Shown: positions 10,439 to 21,971 of the stretch, in pieces | Numbering within the stretch: the stretch's first letter is position 1 | Layout: every line of letters starts with the position of its first letter | Assembly: GCA_030248225.1 (NCBI GenBank) | Contig: JASANE010010005.1 | Coordinates: forward strand, 1-64,000 | Source: Trileptium ribeirensis | Taxonomy: Eukaryota; Nematoda; Enoplea; Enoplida; Thoracostomopsidae | Direction: 5' to 3' | Length of the DNA stretch: 64,000 nt | The notes under the pieces: model-generated | Told to the model about the DNA's origin: nothing | Databases searched by the model: none | Seen by the model: the letters and a program-made list of their open reading frames with translations, nothing else | Translations under genes and position numbers: made by a program

Positions 10439-12961
10439 CTGTAAAATACGAAAATTTGAAAAAATATGTGCCTAGGAGAGCATAAAGGCTATGACACTGT
10501 TTTCGCCCTTTCTCAACCTGTGCTGGAACGCACGAATGCGCTGTGCACAAAATACACCGTCGTAGTCTGCATATAGCATTCTTTTCAGATCCTATTGCTG
10601 TGTTTCGACGAACCCAAACGTCTCAAAGCTGCGCTTAATGCAATCTCAGTGAAATCGAAAGTTGAAATTTATTCAATAAAAAAGATGGGAAATATATAGC
10701 TGAGTCTGTTTAATAACGCATACCACAGTAGTACGCTGTAATATGTGCATATCTAGCATGTTAGTTTCAAAAACTTCAGTTAGTTGACAATTTAAGTTCA
10801 ATCCTTGGAGCTCTTTAAAGAGCTTTGCGGTCTCAAATGACATTGACGTAGAAAAGGATTCATTTCCTAATTCTTTGGCGTATGGATTCTGTGTCTTTTC
10901 AATTACCATGTTTTTAGCTGCTCATTTACAGCATATTACGTTAGGATAACCCCGTTTAGGTTTCTAATAAACGGCTACTGCTTTTTGTCACATCCCTCAG
11001 GCTGTGACGCTGTTTTCACTTTTTCTCAGACTGTGCGTTACAAACTTTCGCTTAATTGCGCAACCCTACTATGGTTTTATAACTGAATGTTTCACAAGTC
11101 AAATTCGCTAGAGTCCGCTAACCATTTGATAGCGGTCTGAGACTACATTTAACTTTTCCAGGACTGAGGGGGTCCTACGTACCCCGGACCATGGTTTTTC
11201 ACTACAAAATCAGGAGGAAGGGAGTGAAAATCTTGAAATTTGTTGTGAATTCATCTTTTAAACATATCTTTGAGTACCCCTTTTCATAAATTTCTAAGCC
11301 ATGCTATTTGACCTATGGTCCGACAGACCCTTCTTCCCCACAGTCCTAAGGAGGGCAGCAACTTAACTTTAAAATTCACTACAATTTCATACCTGTCTCC
11401 GGACTGAGGGGGTCTGCGGGACTCTCAGCAATTAGTATTCGTAAAACTTGAAGTTTTTGTATGACATGCAGAAGTATAATGTACAGCACATTGGATTTAC
11501 TGAAATATGTAAACGAGAATCAATGGTGCCTAGATTTGGAAGCAGAATTCGTATTTTTCAACAGGCATTATATCATCTTTATCTTACGTTTAGATACGTT
11601 ATATTATATAAGATTTGGCTGACCAGTGACTAAGTTTGGAAGAAGCTGTGAGATTTGCGCTAGCGGACGACGGACAACGACGACGATAACAATAAAAACG
11701 CGAAAATTACATTACAACAGAATTTTTCGATAATTCCTTGTTAGGCCTAAAAAGCACCGATCGTTAACCTTGCACATCGTTTATTAGCAAGTATCTCTGA
11801 AATTTCTTCTGGAAAACAAGCCTAGGCTGCACTGTCCACAGTTTATCGAGTCAGCATCATCCTTATTTACATAAGATTCCTTAATAGGGATGCTTCGCTT
11901 ACCGCATGTTAACTCATATGAGCAGTATCCAATAAATGCATTAAAGCAACGCGTTTAGAAACGATATTTAGACCATTTTCCGAAACGGGTCTGACGGACC
12001 TCCCCCACAGCCCTAGGAAGATGTACGAAAAGCTCAGTCGTGGGAGGATTAAGATGAACCAAAACTGTGATTGGCGCCGTGAAACCGGAATTATCAATCT
12101 GTTCAATGTTCGCTACGTGGTAAACTTGATATTATACAATTTAATGGCAAGGAAGTGACAAGAGTTGTGTATCGGTCTCAAGGACGATTGCGATCCTATC
12201 TCGCCACTGCTAGTAAGCACGATATGCAGGGACGCCTGCTGATCAGTGCCTAAACAACTATTTAGACCCAACCATTCACGGGTGCTTGTGGAACAGCAAC
12301 AGGGCATCAACATAGCTATACCAAATTGTTAATATCGACGGCTCCTGAATGTTCTACTGTCAATACCTTGTTTTTTTATGCTGCAAGCGTTTACGACATA
12401 GCGCTGAACCTGCCCATGCTGTGTCATGTTTCTCACGAGAAGACAAAAACTAGGGTAACAACCCCCGTCTACCGCTTCATTTTCAGACAGGATGGCTTGT
12501 TCAGTATGTGTTTATTACACTCACACTTTAAAACTACGTAGTTTATTGCTCTCATGTTATTATTACCGTCAAACATGTAAAATTCTACCTCACATTCATC
12601 GACCTAAAGGCGTAACTTTAGACGTGTTGACACTTACAATGTTCAAGATTTGTATAATGCTGAAACAAAACATTTTTGTATGGAGAACCCGTAGCCCATA
12701 TTCTGAATATATTGCCTTACAACACGGGTATCGCTACGGCTAGGAATTTACTCTGTAAGGCCCAGTCACGAAATAGCAGGTTACAATCCGTCGCTGCTTC
12801 AGACATGAACAATAATGCAACTTGAAATGCAACATATATTCAGGGTATATATCATTCATTCGGCATTTGCTCGTTAGGATTTAACCCCAATTGTAGTTTT
12901 AAATTCAATTCAATAACCTAAGGATTTGTCAACACACAACAAGTGCATATTATGCATTTAC
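10439..12961. repeat. Intron; second copy of the segmental duplication with a ~0.9-kb insertion
   Basis: Positions 10610-11110 match 1-500, and 12060-12380 matches 560-900. Between them, about 11130-12060 has no counterpart on the left and looks inserted. It contains repeated GGACTGAGGGGGTC motifs (about 11161 and 11401) and inverted relatives ending CCCCCACAGCCCTAGG (about 12001). No ORF or terminal repeat identifies the insert. Confidence 0.6.
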
Positions 12962-13162
12962 CAACACAAGTGGCCGTGGATGACCACGCGCCAACAACGT
13001 CTGCGGGATCTGACGGAAGCTCGCACATCGAAGAACTGTTCCCGTTGAGGACAAACCCGACGTTGCAAGTGAACGTTGCCAGTGTACCGATTTCGATCGA
13101 GTTTCCCGAAGCTGGTGAAGAATACGAGACTGAGCCATTTCCCACAGTTACTGACGGGCATG
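12962..13162 (-). CDS. Sushi (CCP) domain exon, most upstream in the window
   Basis: A 201-bp phase 1-1 exon. Its four Cys, the GAW Trp and the GNGSVSYSSPASGNS region match the 10238-10438 copy almost exactly. The acceptor is TTTTACAG and the donor is G|GTAAAT. It is the 5'-most sushi exon visible for this minus-strand gene. The giant retroelement's left LTR begins only about 650 bp upstream, so the element sits in an intron or the 5' flank of the sushi gene. No signal-peptide exon is visible before it. Confidence 0.8.
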
Positions 13163-13810
13163 CTGTAAAATGCGAAAACTTCATTGAAAACGTGTCAAAT
13201 GAACTTTATTACGATCGAAACGCAAATTCTATTAACAAAATATTCCATCTAGCGCTTGGTGTCCCGTCCGATATGCTTGAACGCCTCCTTTCTGAATATA
13301 TCCGATTTGCATATTGCCATGAATAGCTAGATGAAAGATATTGTGACATACGTGGTGTTAGCTTGATACGAATAGACAGTTAATTGTTAAGGTTATATTT
13401 GAGTTCGTGTTGGCTATGATAGGTGTTTATATTTTTGTCTATAGTTTTCGTTATGTTCCGGAGTTAAAGCCGTTATAATAGGTATAATATGAAATAGTAT
13501 GTTTATCCAATGAGCTATTATGAAATATGGTGCCGCAAACCTATCACGAACAAGTGAAGTAAATTTCATCAATTTTCATTCTCCGACAGCGCTGTTCGGC
13601 TATCTTATTCGTCGGCCGCATCAGAGACTGTGTCCAAATATCTTGACCGCATAATTCGGTTAAGCTCAAGCAATCCACCATCTCCAGCTGACTAATTTTG
13701 CAAGACGTACAACTGTGTTGCTATCTTGACCGTACAATTCGGTTAAGCTTGCCCAACGATATTCTATTCATTGTCCACAGCAGCAAGGTAAGTGATTCAT
13801 TCACGTTATA
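13163..13810. other. Left flank of the giant retroelement
   Basis: The first ~100 bp belong to the sushi-exon duplication. The rest has no recognised gene. The final bases before the LTR (CGTTATA) do not match the bases after the right LTR, so no target-site duplication is seen. Confidence 0.6.
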
Positions 13811-16215
13811 TGTAACAGGCCCGTTCCGGCCCGTTACGTACATTTTGCAGGATTTCGACGTCAGGACGGCCTAAATGCGCCTTAGATAGAACCAGACACA
13901 TCTACCGGAACTAAGTTTGCATGTAGTGACGGGTGCCATGGCCGCTGATAATTGCTTTGTTAATACTGTTATTCTGGGTACATCCATTTTGTCATGAATG
14001 TGTTTTGCCATTATTTCTATGCCATTGTATGCTTTGTTATAATTGTGCATCATGTCGGACAAGCTCACGCAGGTACTCCGGAAGTCTCACTAGGGCAAAG
14101 GTACACTTCGACGAGAATAGGAAAGAGCCAACTGGCAACGAGATAGGGGATCCGAACGGAACTCGACCACTTCTCCCTAGTTCCCCATTGAAATTTCAAA
14201 ATTTAGACCGTCCGGGAATAGGAGGCCTTTGACAATTTAAGGGGTCGGAAAGTGATCAAAACCAGGACTATCAATTTTACCTGGTTCGAACAAACTATAG
14301 CCTAATGGTCACAGAAGTAAGCTGAAACAAGTGGGTTACGGTAGTTTCCGATTATTCGGAAATAACGGACCACGGGCCTGTTTATCGGCCCGTAACCGTT
14401 CAACGGTTCAGATTTACCGAAAATGCCCCGAGTACTTTTCGGTAGGGAATTTTTAGGGCTTTCGGACGAGCCCAAAACATCACAAATTGCTGGAGGATCA
14501 CCTGAGATATTCTGAGGACAAACAGGTAAACATTCAATTAACAGCCACTACTTACGCTAGGTTCGGCTAGAGACCATGGTTCCGAGTGAGCATAACCTAG
14601 GCTTATATGGAAATATAATTATGCATATATATGTGTATTGCGTGACCTTCGTGACTTGGTGTGTCTATTTTTCCGCCCCACCGTACCCAAAGCCTTCCTT
14701 TTCATAGCACCCTTTGAAGCCTAAATTTGCCTGATCACCATGCTAACAACTGGGTTTTCTGGTTACCATCGGACCAGTGAGCGAACATACGAGTGTTCCC
14801 AAGTAATCCACCCATCTAGGCATCTGGCGAGGCCACTCGGGTCTCGATCCGACCAGTCATTCCGCCGCTAGATCACTCATTTCCCTGTTTTATACCGTAC
14901 CACGGAAATTCAACATAAAATTCCGCTTGACTCGTACCATCTCCGTATTTGGCCCCCGACCCTAAATGTGCTCGTGCGACCCCTCATTTTATTCGTCTGC
15001 TCCTGGCGAGCACAACGATATCCGGCGGGTCTTTGTCCGACTTCGCGTTAGCCCGTTCTGACCGATAATGTGCCCCCCAATTTGGCATACCGACTGCAAG
15101 TGGGTACGGACCGACCGAAAATTTAACCCCAACTCAAAAGTAGGCATAATGCCCCTCATTGCATTCGCCGCGTCGAGACATCTTCAAAGATGCCCGGCGG
15201 GTCTCCATCAGTCACCCCGTTAACGCGGGACGGCCGAAAATGTGCCCCCACTTTTTGCCGACACTCTCTTTAACGGTCTTTAACAGTCGTAATTTTAGTG
15301 CCCCTCTACCCGTTGCCGTTAAGGTAAGGAAAACACCCCTTGTTTGAATCGCCTTTCCAAGACGAGTTCAACGATGCCCGGCGGGCGTCGCTCCGCCCAA
15401 CCGTTAGAGCGGGAGAGCCCGCTGAAACCCTGCATGCTAATACATGTCGGAACCCAAAACTGGGTCCCGACCCGCCACTGCGTCTACCCCTCCCCCCCTC
15501 ATGTTTGGTATCGTTCGGCCCCGTTCTTCGTCCTGGGACCGAATTTCGCGTCAGCCCTTCGAAATTCCCTCGGGAACCCCCTGTCCCGACTTCCTTCCCC
15601 TGCCCTTTCTTTTCCGTTTTCTTTTTCTTTTCTCTCCACTCTCTCTAACCGACTTCTTTGGTCGGTTGTCGTCGCTGCTGTCGCCATGTGTGTGTGTGTG
15701 TTGTTGTTGTTGTTGTCGCTGTGTTGTTGTTGTTGGTGTTGTGGTTCTGCATGTTTCTAGTGTGGACTTGAGCGACCTTTCTGTCGCTCAGGTCGTCTGT
15801 GTGTCTCATGTGTAATGTGTGCTCATGAGTAGTGTATGTGTATGTGCATGTATATATGGGTAAAATATATGTACGTATATATATATATATGTAATACGTA
15901 GGACGACACAAAAAACAGGACAGACGAGGACGGACATGTAAAATTTTCTTAAATTTCTACGTTTTACGGACGGACTGGACGCATAGGACTAAGACGGACG
16001 GGGGGCATGTTTAGGGCCCTCCTGCGCCCACTGGGAGTTCCTGAATGGAACCCCCGATAGGTAAAAAGTTACCGAGGAATGGGCTGCACCCACGACCACG
16101 AAATCAGCTCATTCCCTCTTTCGGTTCCCCCCCTTCGGGACGTCCAAAGACGTCCTGTCGGGATATCTGAAAAGCCGTTAGCTTGGAATGCTAGGAATGT
16201 TTGGCTTTATCTTAT

Positions 16216-16242
16216 AAGCCAACATATAAACGTGCAATGTTT
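16216..16242. other. Perfect 12-bp hairpin in the LTR
   Basis: ATAAACGTGCAA and its exact reverse complement flank a two- or three-base loop. The same hairpin occurs in the right LTR at about 40575-40602. Another perfect stem, CCTCCGA/TCGGAGG, follows at about 16646-16663. Such stems could act in RNA folding or dimerisation; the role is unknown. Confidence 0.6.
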
Positions 16243-17100
16243 GCACGTTTATCCATGGATAGGGCGGTAAGATTTAACCCCAGATGGACTTTAGTTAAGC
16301 TTAATTAGGTGATGGATGAGGCAGCTAACTCGCTAAATAGCAGAAATTTGGCTTTAAATCGGCGAGTTAGCTGGGGGAAAATGATGGATGGGGACTAGAA
16401 GACGACTCTGACCCGAAACGAGGACAGATTGTAAGCTTAACCCGAGCATTTATATAGAGAAATAAATTCAAAATTTAAAAGTTGACGGGTGACCCAACCA
16501 TTTTTATAGAACAGTTGGGGTTTTAACAACCGATTTAGGATTAGGTAAGAGCTTTAAGAGATCTGAGTAATGATCTTCAGATCTATTTTTGACATAACTT
16601 TCGAAAGTTACGTTAGGACTTAAGCTGAAAAGCACAGATGGTCGACCTCCGAGTATTCGGAGGGTTCAAATTTGATGTCGGCGATTTCGATTGAAGCCGA
16701 CTCTCTCTAACGGGGTCCCAGGGTTTACGATAGCTGTCAAAATCAAAATCTTGGGAATTTTTCGATTGGGCGCCCGGGTTTGAACTCGAAAAAGTGGGCG
16801 TCAAAAGATCTCCTCCGATTGGATAGCGACAAAATCGCTATCTCTCAACACAGCTGAAAATTTTGAAGCGACGACTGCCGCGTCGTCTCGACAGATCAGT
16901 TTGACTTCGGCAGCGCGGAGTTCGGTCGACTCTACTGACCGGCTCCGACGCTTGAGTTTTAGTATGGTTTGCATCTGTTTTGGCTTTCTCGTGTTTTCTG
17001 CTTTATTCGTTTGGAATGGGATTCGACAACGAGAGGACCCGCGTAGATGTCTTTCATCTCGCGGAAGGGGACCAGCTATTGCTGTCCCGGATCAAACATT

Positions 17101-17106
17101 GTAAGT
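17101..17106 (+). promoter_or_regulatory. Candidate 5' splice donor in the left LTR
   Basis: An exact GTAAGT follows a short open stretch that begins ATG near 17014 and is also open in the right LTR (donor near 41454). A donor here could let LTR-initiated transcripts splice to the Env-like region or the terminal ORF. No transcript evidence is available, and GTAAGT also occurs by chance. Confidence 0.3.
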
Positions 17107-18360
17107 CAGGAAGCGCTGCAAGAGCATGGGGGTTTATTTTCCCCAGACATGAATGTAACAGACCGAAATTTTAGCCCGTGATAACATGATTTGTTCTCCA
17201 TAGAGTGACCGGTCGTCCGTCGATGGACGTCCCGCCTTCCACGCCGATTAGTTACAAATTTTTACATGTTCTTTGACAAACCGTCTCGAGTCGAGTTCCG
17301 TTTTGGGCATTTCGAGCGATTACACGGGGGGTTGTTGTGTGAACACCAGTCGAAGTCATTCTGATTTCCCGTGGTCATAGGTAAGGCAAATCAAAATGGA
17401 CGCTTCTCGTCCACGCGTTTTTACATGACTTATCACTCTTGAGTTAGGGCTGTCGAATTTTCCTGAGCTGACCACGGTAAAACTTTACCACGAAATCATA
17501 AGGATTCGCTTATTCGCTTGTTTCTGATTATGCTTATGGTTTACAAAATTACAGTTTAGTAGACCGTTCGATGCTCATGCCGCTGCTTGAGCTCGGACTG
17601 ACGTTGCAGTTAGGGACGGAGGATTAGCCTCTGTCGGGCTTTAGAAAGCCCTAAAATTTATTTTGTCAGTTGAGTTAAGAAAATTTGGGGAAATACAAAA
17701 GACCAAACAAATTCTAAGTGATTTTAGCTTGAGCATAAGGTATTGGCACTCCGCAAGGAGCGATTTTATTACAATCCTCGCACGATTTTGACCAGTGTTT
17801 GATTTGTTTGTCAACAGGACGGTTGATGCCAGCTTTACATAAGGATCAGCTACCGATGTCACGAGCCCTTGGCGGCCCCTCAGGACTAAACTTACTAGGC
17901 GCTTGTAAAAGATATCGCCTCACCATGTTTGCTTCGAAATTGTCTCTGTTCAACTATTCAGTCTACCGATGTTCACCGTAGCATGCAGCCGTGGTTAAGT
18001 TCGGCGATAGTGAATGGTAAAACTCCCTGTACGAAAATGAACCGACCGCATTGTTAGAGATCACAATCCACCACCGTGCCCGCTTCCAAAAGCTCGGCAC
18101 TATGCCTCGCCTTTAAACAGAAAAATGGGCTAGAATATCCTCTTTTAAATAAAGAATAAAATCGCGACCTCCCGCGAACCATTTTGACCCCAAACCGAGC
18201 AAGTGCAAAACCCCGGTTTCTTTTCAGAGCGAGTCGATCGCTGAGTTTAAGTGTTTTTCTATTTTATCCCTGGTTGGCCGTTAGGCTATGTACTATGTAT
18301 GCCCCGATTTAGCTTTTTCAACATTTTTGTCTCTCTCTCCTTTTTCGTTTTCCCTGATTG

Positions 18361-18432
18361 AGTTTCGATCCTGCACGGAGGATGTAACCGCTGCAGATCT
18401 TTCAGTTCTAACCACTCGACTATCGAGTTCTG
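18361..18432 (-). ncRNA. tRNA-like sequence with pol III A and B box matches (degenerate)
   Basis: Read on the minus strand, TAGTCGAGTGG fits the A-box pattern and GATCGAAAC fits the B-box core, about 41 nt apart, with a D-arm-like GTGGTTAGAAC. I cannot fold a convincing anticodon or acceptor stem, so it is at best a tRNA-derived or SINE-head-like relic. The right LTR carries it at about 42716-42790 with a two-base insertion. Confidence 0.25.
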
Positions 18433-20589
18433 ACAAAATTTAATAAAATTTCAATGATAACTCAACCTCAACTGTACACTTTCGACAGTGCAGTTGAGAC
18501 ACTGTACAATTTCGATGTGTACAGTGTAATAAGAACTTAGGATGAGCGATAGAGAGAGAAAAGAAAAGAAAACAACGACAAAGGAAATAAAAGAAGAGAG
18601 CAAGGAAACGAACAAAGAAACAACAGCCAAAAAAGGGACGCGGACGCGTCCGAGGGCGAAATGCCCCTTATCCCCACTTACGCTAGGACCAAATGCACCC
18701 CATGGTGCAAACCTGGTTCCGACCGTAAAATAGGCGCAGATACCCGCTTGAAACGACTCGATCAGTGATATCGGTCGCCTAAGAAACCACCCAAGACGGC
18801 ATTTGTTCGTGCCCCCTTGTCTAGGCCGAAGAAAAGCGACTAGGGACGGCCAATTAACGTGACTGGAACGGCGTCCCCGACCCACATTGCGTAGTTCAAC
18901 AATTACTCCACTACCAAAATCGACCGCCTCGTCACACGCCAACCATACTCGGGAATTTAGGACTAGGGACAACCAAGCGCACTTCTGGACTGCCGGAGAC
19001 ACTGAGTTAAAAGTGATCATCAACTATTGCAAAATCTATCCTAAGGGCGGAACGTTGCCAAGAGACTCAATTAGGATGTTAGGTAGTACGTACAGGACGA
19101 GGAATACTCCTTGGATGGAGTCGCAAAACCGCTAATTATCATATTGTTACTTCGTTTATAAGATATTGTCCATTGATTGTTGTTCGTTCGGATTAGCACG
19201 GACCAATTTTCAATGACCATGTATTAAAATATACCATAATTGATATGCTTAACATAGCCATGACTTAGCTGATACGCTCTAGGTAACCACGACCTGAGTG
19301 TTATGCTTAATGTAACTATGATTTGATCTGTAAGATGAATCGAAGTTCTGCCTTGCAAGACAGTTCGTGCCCCCTCGTCTATTGAACCGGCTCAGTCGCG
19401 TTCTCCAAAGTCGGCATGTTCTTACAATAAGTTTAGCTTTCCTGCCCTCGCCGACTAGCCCGTTACCCAGCCCGCACGTCGCGCTGTTTTAATTCTTCCC
19501 CCTCCTCAATTTGCAAGTTGCGTTGAATATTTACAGTGCCGCGCGGTAGCCGGAGCGAACTTCGAAGCATGCCAGAACACATGACTCGAACCATTACTGA
19601 ATCAGTTAATGCCGATGGTGCACGCTTTGGGCATAGATTTTGGTCCGGAATTTCCGGGATCGCATTCGCTTGTACTGCCCCTCCCTCTCTTGGGGACATA
19701 GACGCGGGAACGAACGACCCAATAGGCAGAGTGCTAACTCTCCAATCTATCATGTATAGTGCATTTTCTTCGATTGCTAATGCCTGACCAGTATTGTACA
19801 GTAATTCAAATAAAATCTTGGAAAAGTACCTGCTGTGTCTGGTGTTGTTTATGTTCAAGCGTCATAAGGACGTCCAATGGACGGGCCAACTCTGCGTGCC
19901 ACGGCTTGACGAGGGGAATATTCCAAGCCCTGACACGTGCGGTTCGCCATCAGTATTTGTATATGAAGATCGCGGAATTGTAGCGAGAGTGGTCCACCCA
20001 ATTTGTCAACCGAACTCGCTCGTGAAATCAGTACACGCAAATAGAGATAAAATTTACTAGGAAAACGTTATCACTAAATACGGATAACATCAGTTATTCA
20101 GGGACACAAGTGGATAGTCCGACGTTAAACTTTCAGGGCATGTCGGAACCCTGTGGGGGCCATATGGCTACAACGGATTAAGTGTTCTGCTGAGGATAAA
20201 ACTAGGTGAGAACTCAAAATTTAAATAGTAAAGCTAAATTATCACGCATTTCACTTCATATCATGCTAGATAAAGCAACTTCCATTAGACTAGGACAGGG
20301 AATATCGGTTTGACATTATGACCTGTGAGCAGGTTTCGGTGTCAACCTCCCTGGGGGACCTCAGTGATCATACCAAAATACTAGACACGTGCGCAACCAA
20401 TCGGGCGGGGTCCGAACACACCCCGTGAAGCGCGCCTGCGGCCTGCTAAGCTCCGTAACTTCTTGGGTCTGACCAAGAAAAGTGGTTAAAATTCAAAACT
20501 TAGGGTCCGCCCTTGAGGTTATGATAGCCGGGGTCGTATGGGCATGGTGTTAGGAAGTTGCGCCATGCAGCTGCGTCACCGTTATTACA

Positions 20590-20612
20590 TCGTTGGGGGC
20601 CACGCCGTGAGG
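20590..20612 (+). promoter_or_regulatory. Putative primer-binding site
   Basis: Three to four bases after the LTR end comes TTGGGGGCCACGCCGTGAG. It contains the TGG expected to pair with a tRNA CCA end and sits where Ty3-type elements prime minus-strand DNA. I cannot name the tRNA. The first eight bases resemble sites for tRNA-Pro, but the rest does not. Confidence 0.45.
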
Positions 20613-21971
20613 CGTTCATTATTCTGTTCGACTACACGATGCGAGTTGAAATTTTTCATCTAATACGTACGTCGTGAGAGCGCCTATTTTGTTTCGACCG
20701 CGGTGACTATGAGTGCTGATGAGCCTCTGGGACATTTGAAATTTTTGCACGCCAGACTAAGTATAAATCAACTTCACGCTGGCCCAACTTTCCTTCTTTG
20801 ATGGACCTCTCGCAAGTGGAAGACGGTATGACCTTTATGTTTGTGTGTTCTGGCTATGCGTGTTGTACCTATCTTTGTGTTTGCTATTATTTTGTGCCCT
20901 TGTTCGGATGATGGTGAGTGTTCTACGTTTGCTTCGGTTTGACCCACTGACCCTTGCTTATGGACAGTGACTTTTGCTGCCGCTTGCCGTCTCGTTAAAC
21001 GCGTCATCGCGTGGGCTTATCAATTTAGACGGGCACTATTTCAGGACATGTTCTTGTGTTGCTAACGGCTAATTAATTAATTTGTTAATCATTAGCGTAT
21101 ATTTAATTGCCGGAATTTTACCGACAGTACTGATTTTGTGTTACCGAGCTATTGTAACGTTAATTTGCGTCTACGTCAATTTTCGCCGCGATCTTCCGTC
21201 TATTTCGGAACAATTTCGCCCGTGAGCCTACAATAATTTAGCTGCTCTACGTTGGTTCCGGGTACGAGGTACAATCGCACCAATTATTTAACGTTAATTG
21301 GCCGGACATCTTCGATTGTTTCGGGACGCCTTGCTGCGACATCTGCTTCGCATTCGCCCACACTTCAGCCCGACTATTGTCGTCACTGCCGGGACACTGT
21401 TGATTATAACGACGTGGACTCAATACTACTGCTCGTATCTATCCTTTTCGGTTGGCAAAGCGGCTTCTCTTGTGAACACTGTCAACAATTTTCATTTCGC
21501 GGGTCACGACATCGAACAATCTGCGCTTATCGACTACGTGGAATTGGACAATTGCCGGACGAAGCCTACCAGACACTGTAAACTTGATTTATATATTTTT
21601 GCCTGTTTCGTTAACTATTTGTAGTTTTTGTAACGTTATTTGGTAACAATTTTAGTTTGTACCGATTGACCTTATCGTGACATAGCCTATTGTAATTCGT
21701 TGCCAGCTGGAGAGCTCAAGGTTACTGATTATTGCGCTTATTAACCTAAACTGCTAGTAAGGACCGTTGAGTTTTACTTGTCACAGGTTCTTGATATCTG
21801 TTTTTGGTAGACGAAATTTGAGCTGCCCAAATTTGACTGTAGGAAGGGCCGCTAATACTAGTTATCTCATCCCGTCTTACCTAACTGATACCTTGCTTAG
21901 TAACTATTGCTGACTGACATTTAAACCGCGATCCGTTTGGCAGTTATACTAATACTGGGAAAAAGGGCGAA
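20613..21971 (+). other. 5' leader of the giant element
   Basis: About 1.36 kb lies between the primer site and the first codon. It is AT/TTG-rich with only short ORFs (about 108 codons near 21.25-21.62 kb) that show no domain. It would hold packaging signals if any exist. Confidence 0.6.

Larger units (their letters stand above)
13811..20589 (+). repeat. Left LTR (6779 bp)
   Basis: The repeat aligns with 38126-44942 from end to end. The boundaries are TGTAA at the left and TTACA at the right, a 5-bp terminal inversion, and homology to the other copy stops exactly there. It contains no credible protein gene. It does hold GT, TTG and TA microsatellites (15680-15900), several perfect hairpins (for example at 16217-16242), a conserved GTAAGT at 17101, and a tRNA-like segment on the opposite strand (about 18361-18432). 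By eye most of it is about 97-98% identical to the right copy. The exception is about 19945-20310, which is much more diverged. Promoter and polyadenylation sites cannot be fixed by reading. Confidence 0.92.

Noticed and set aside
14806..14880. Second tRNA-like stretch in the LTR (B-box-like GGATCGAGACC on minus)
   Set aside because: The A-box candidate is too close to the B box and no cloverleaf could be drawn.
15645..15911. Thr/Tyr-rich ORFs over the GT, TTG and TA microsatellites
   Set aside because: Low-complexity translation of microsatellites.
18451..19023. 189/190-codon antisense ORF conserved in both LTRs (second copy 42807-43376)
   Set aside because: The LTRs are near-identical, so shared openness is expected. 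The protein has no recognisable domain and has a low-complexity hydrophobic end.
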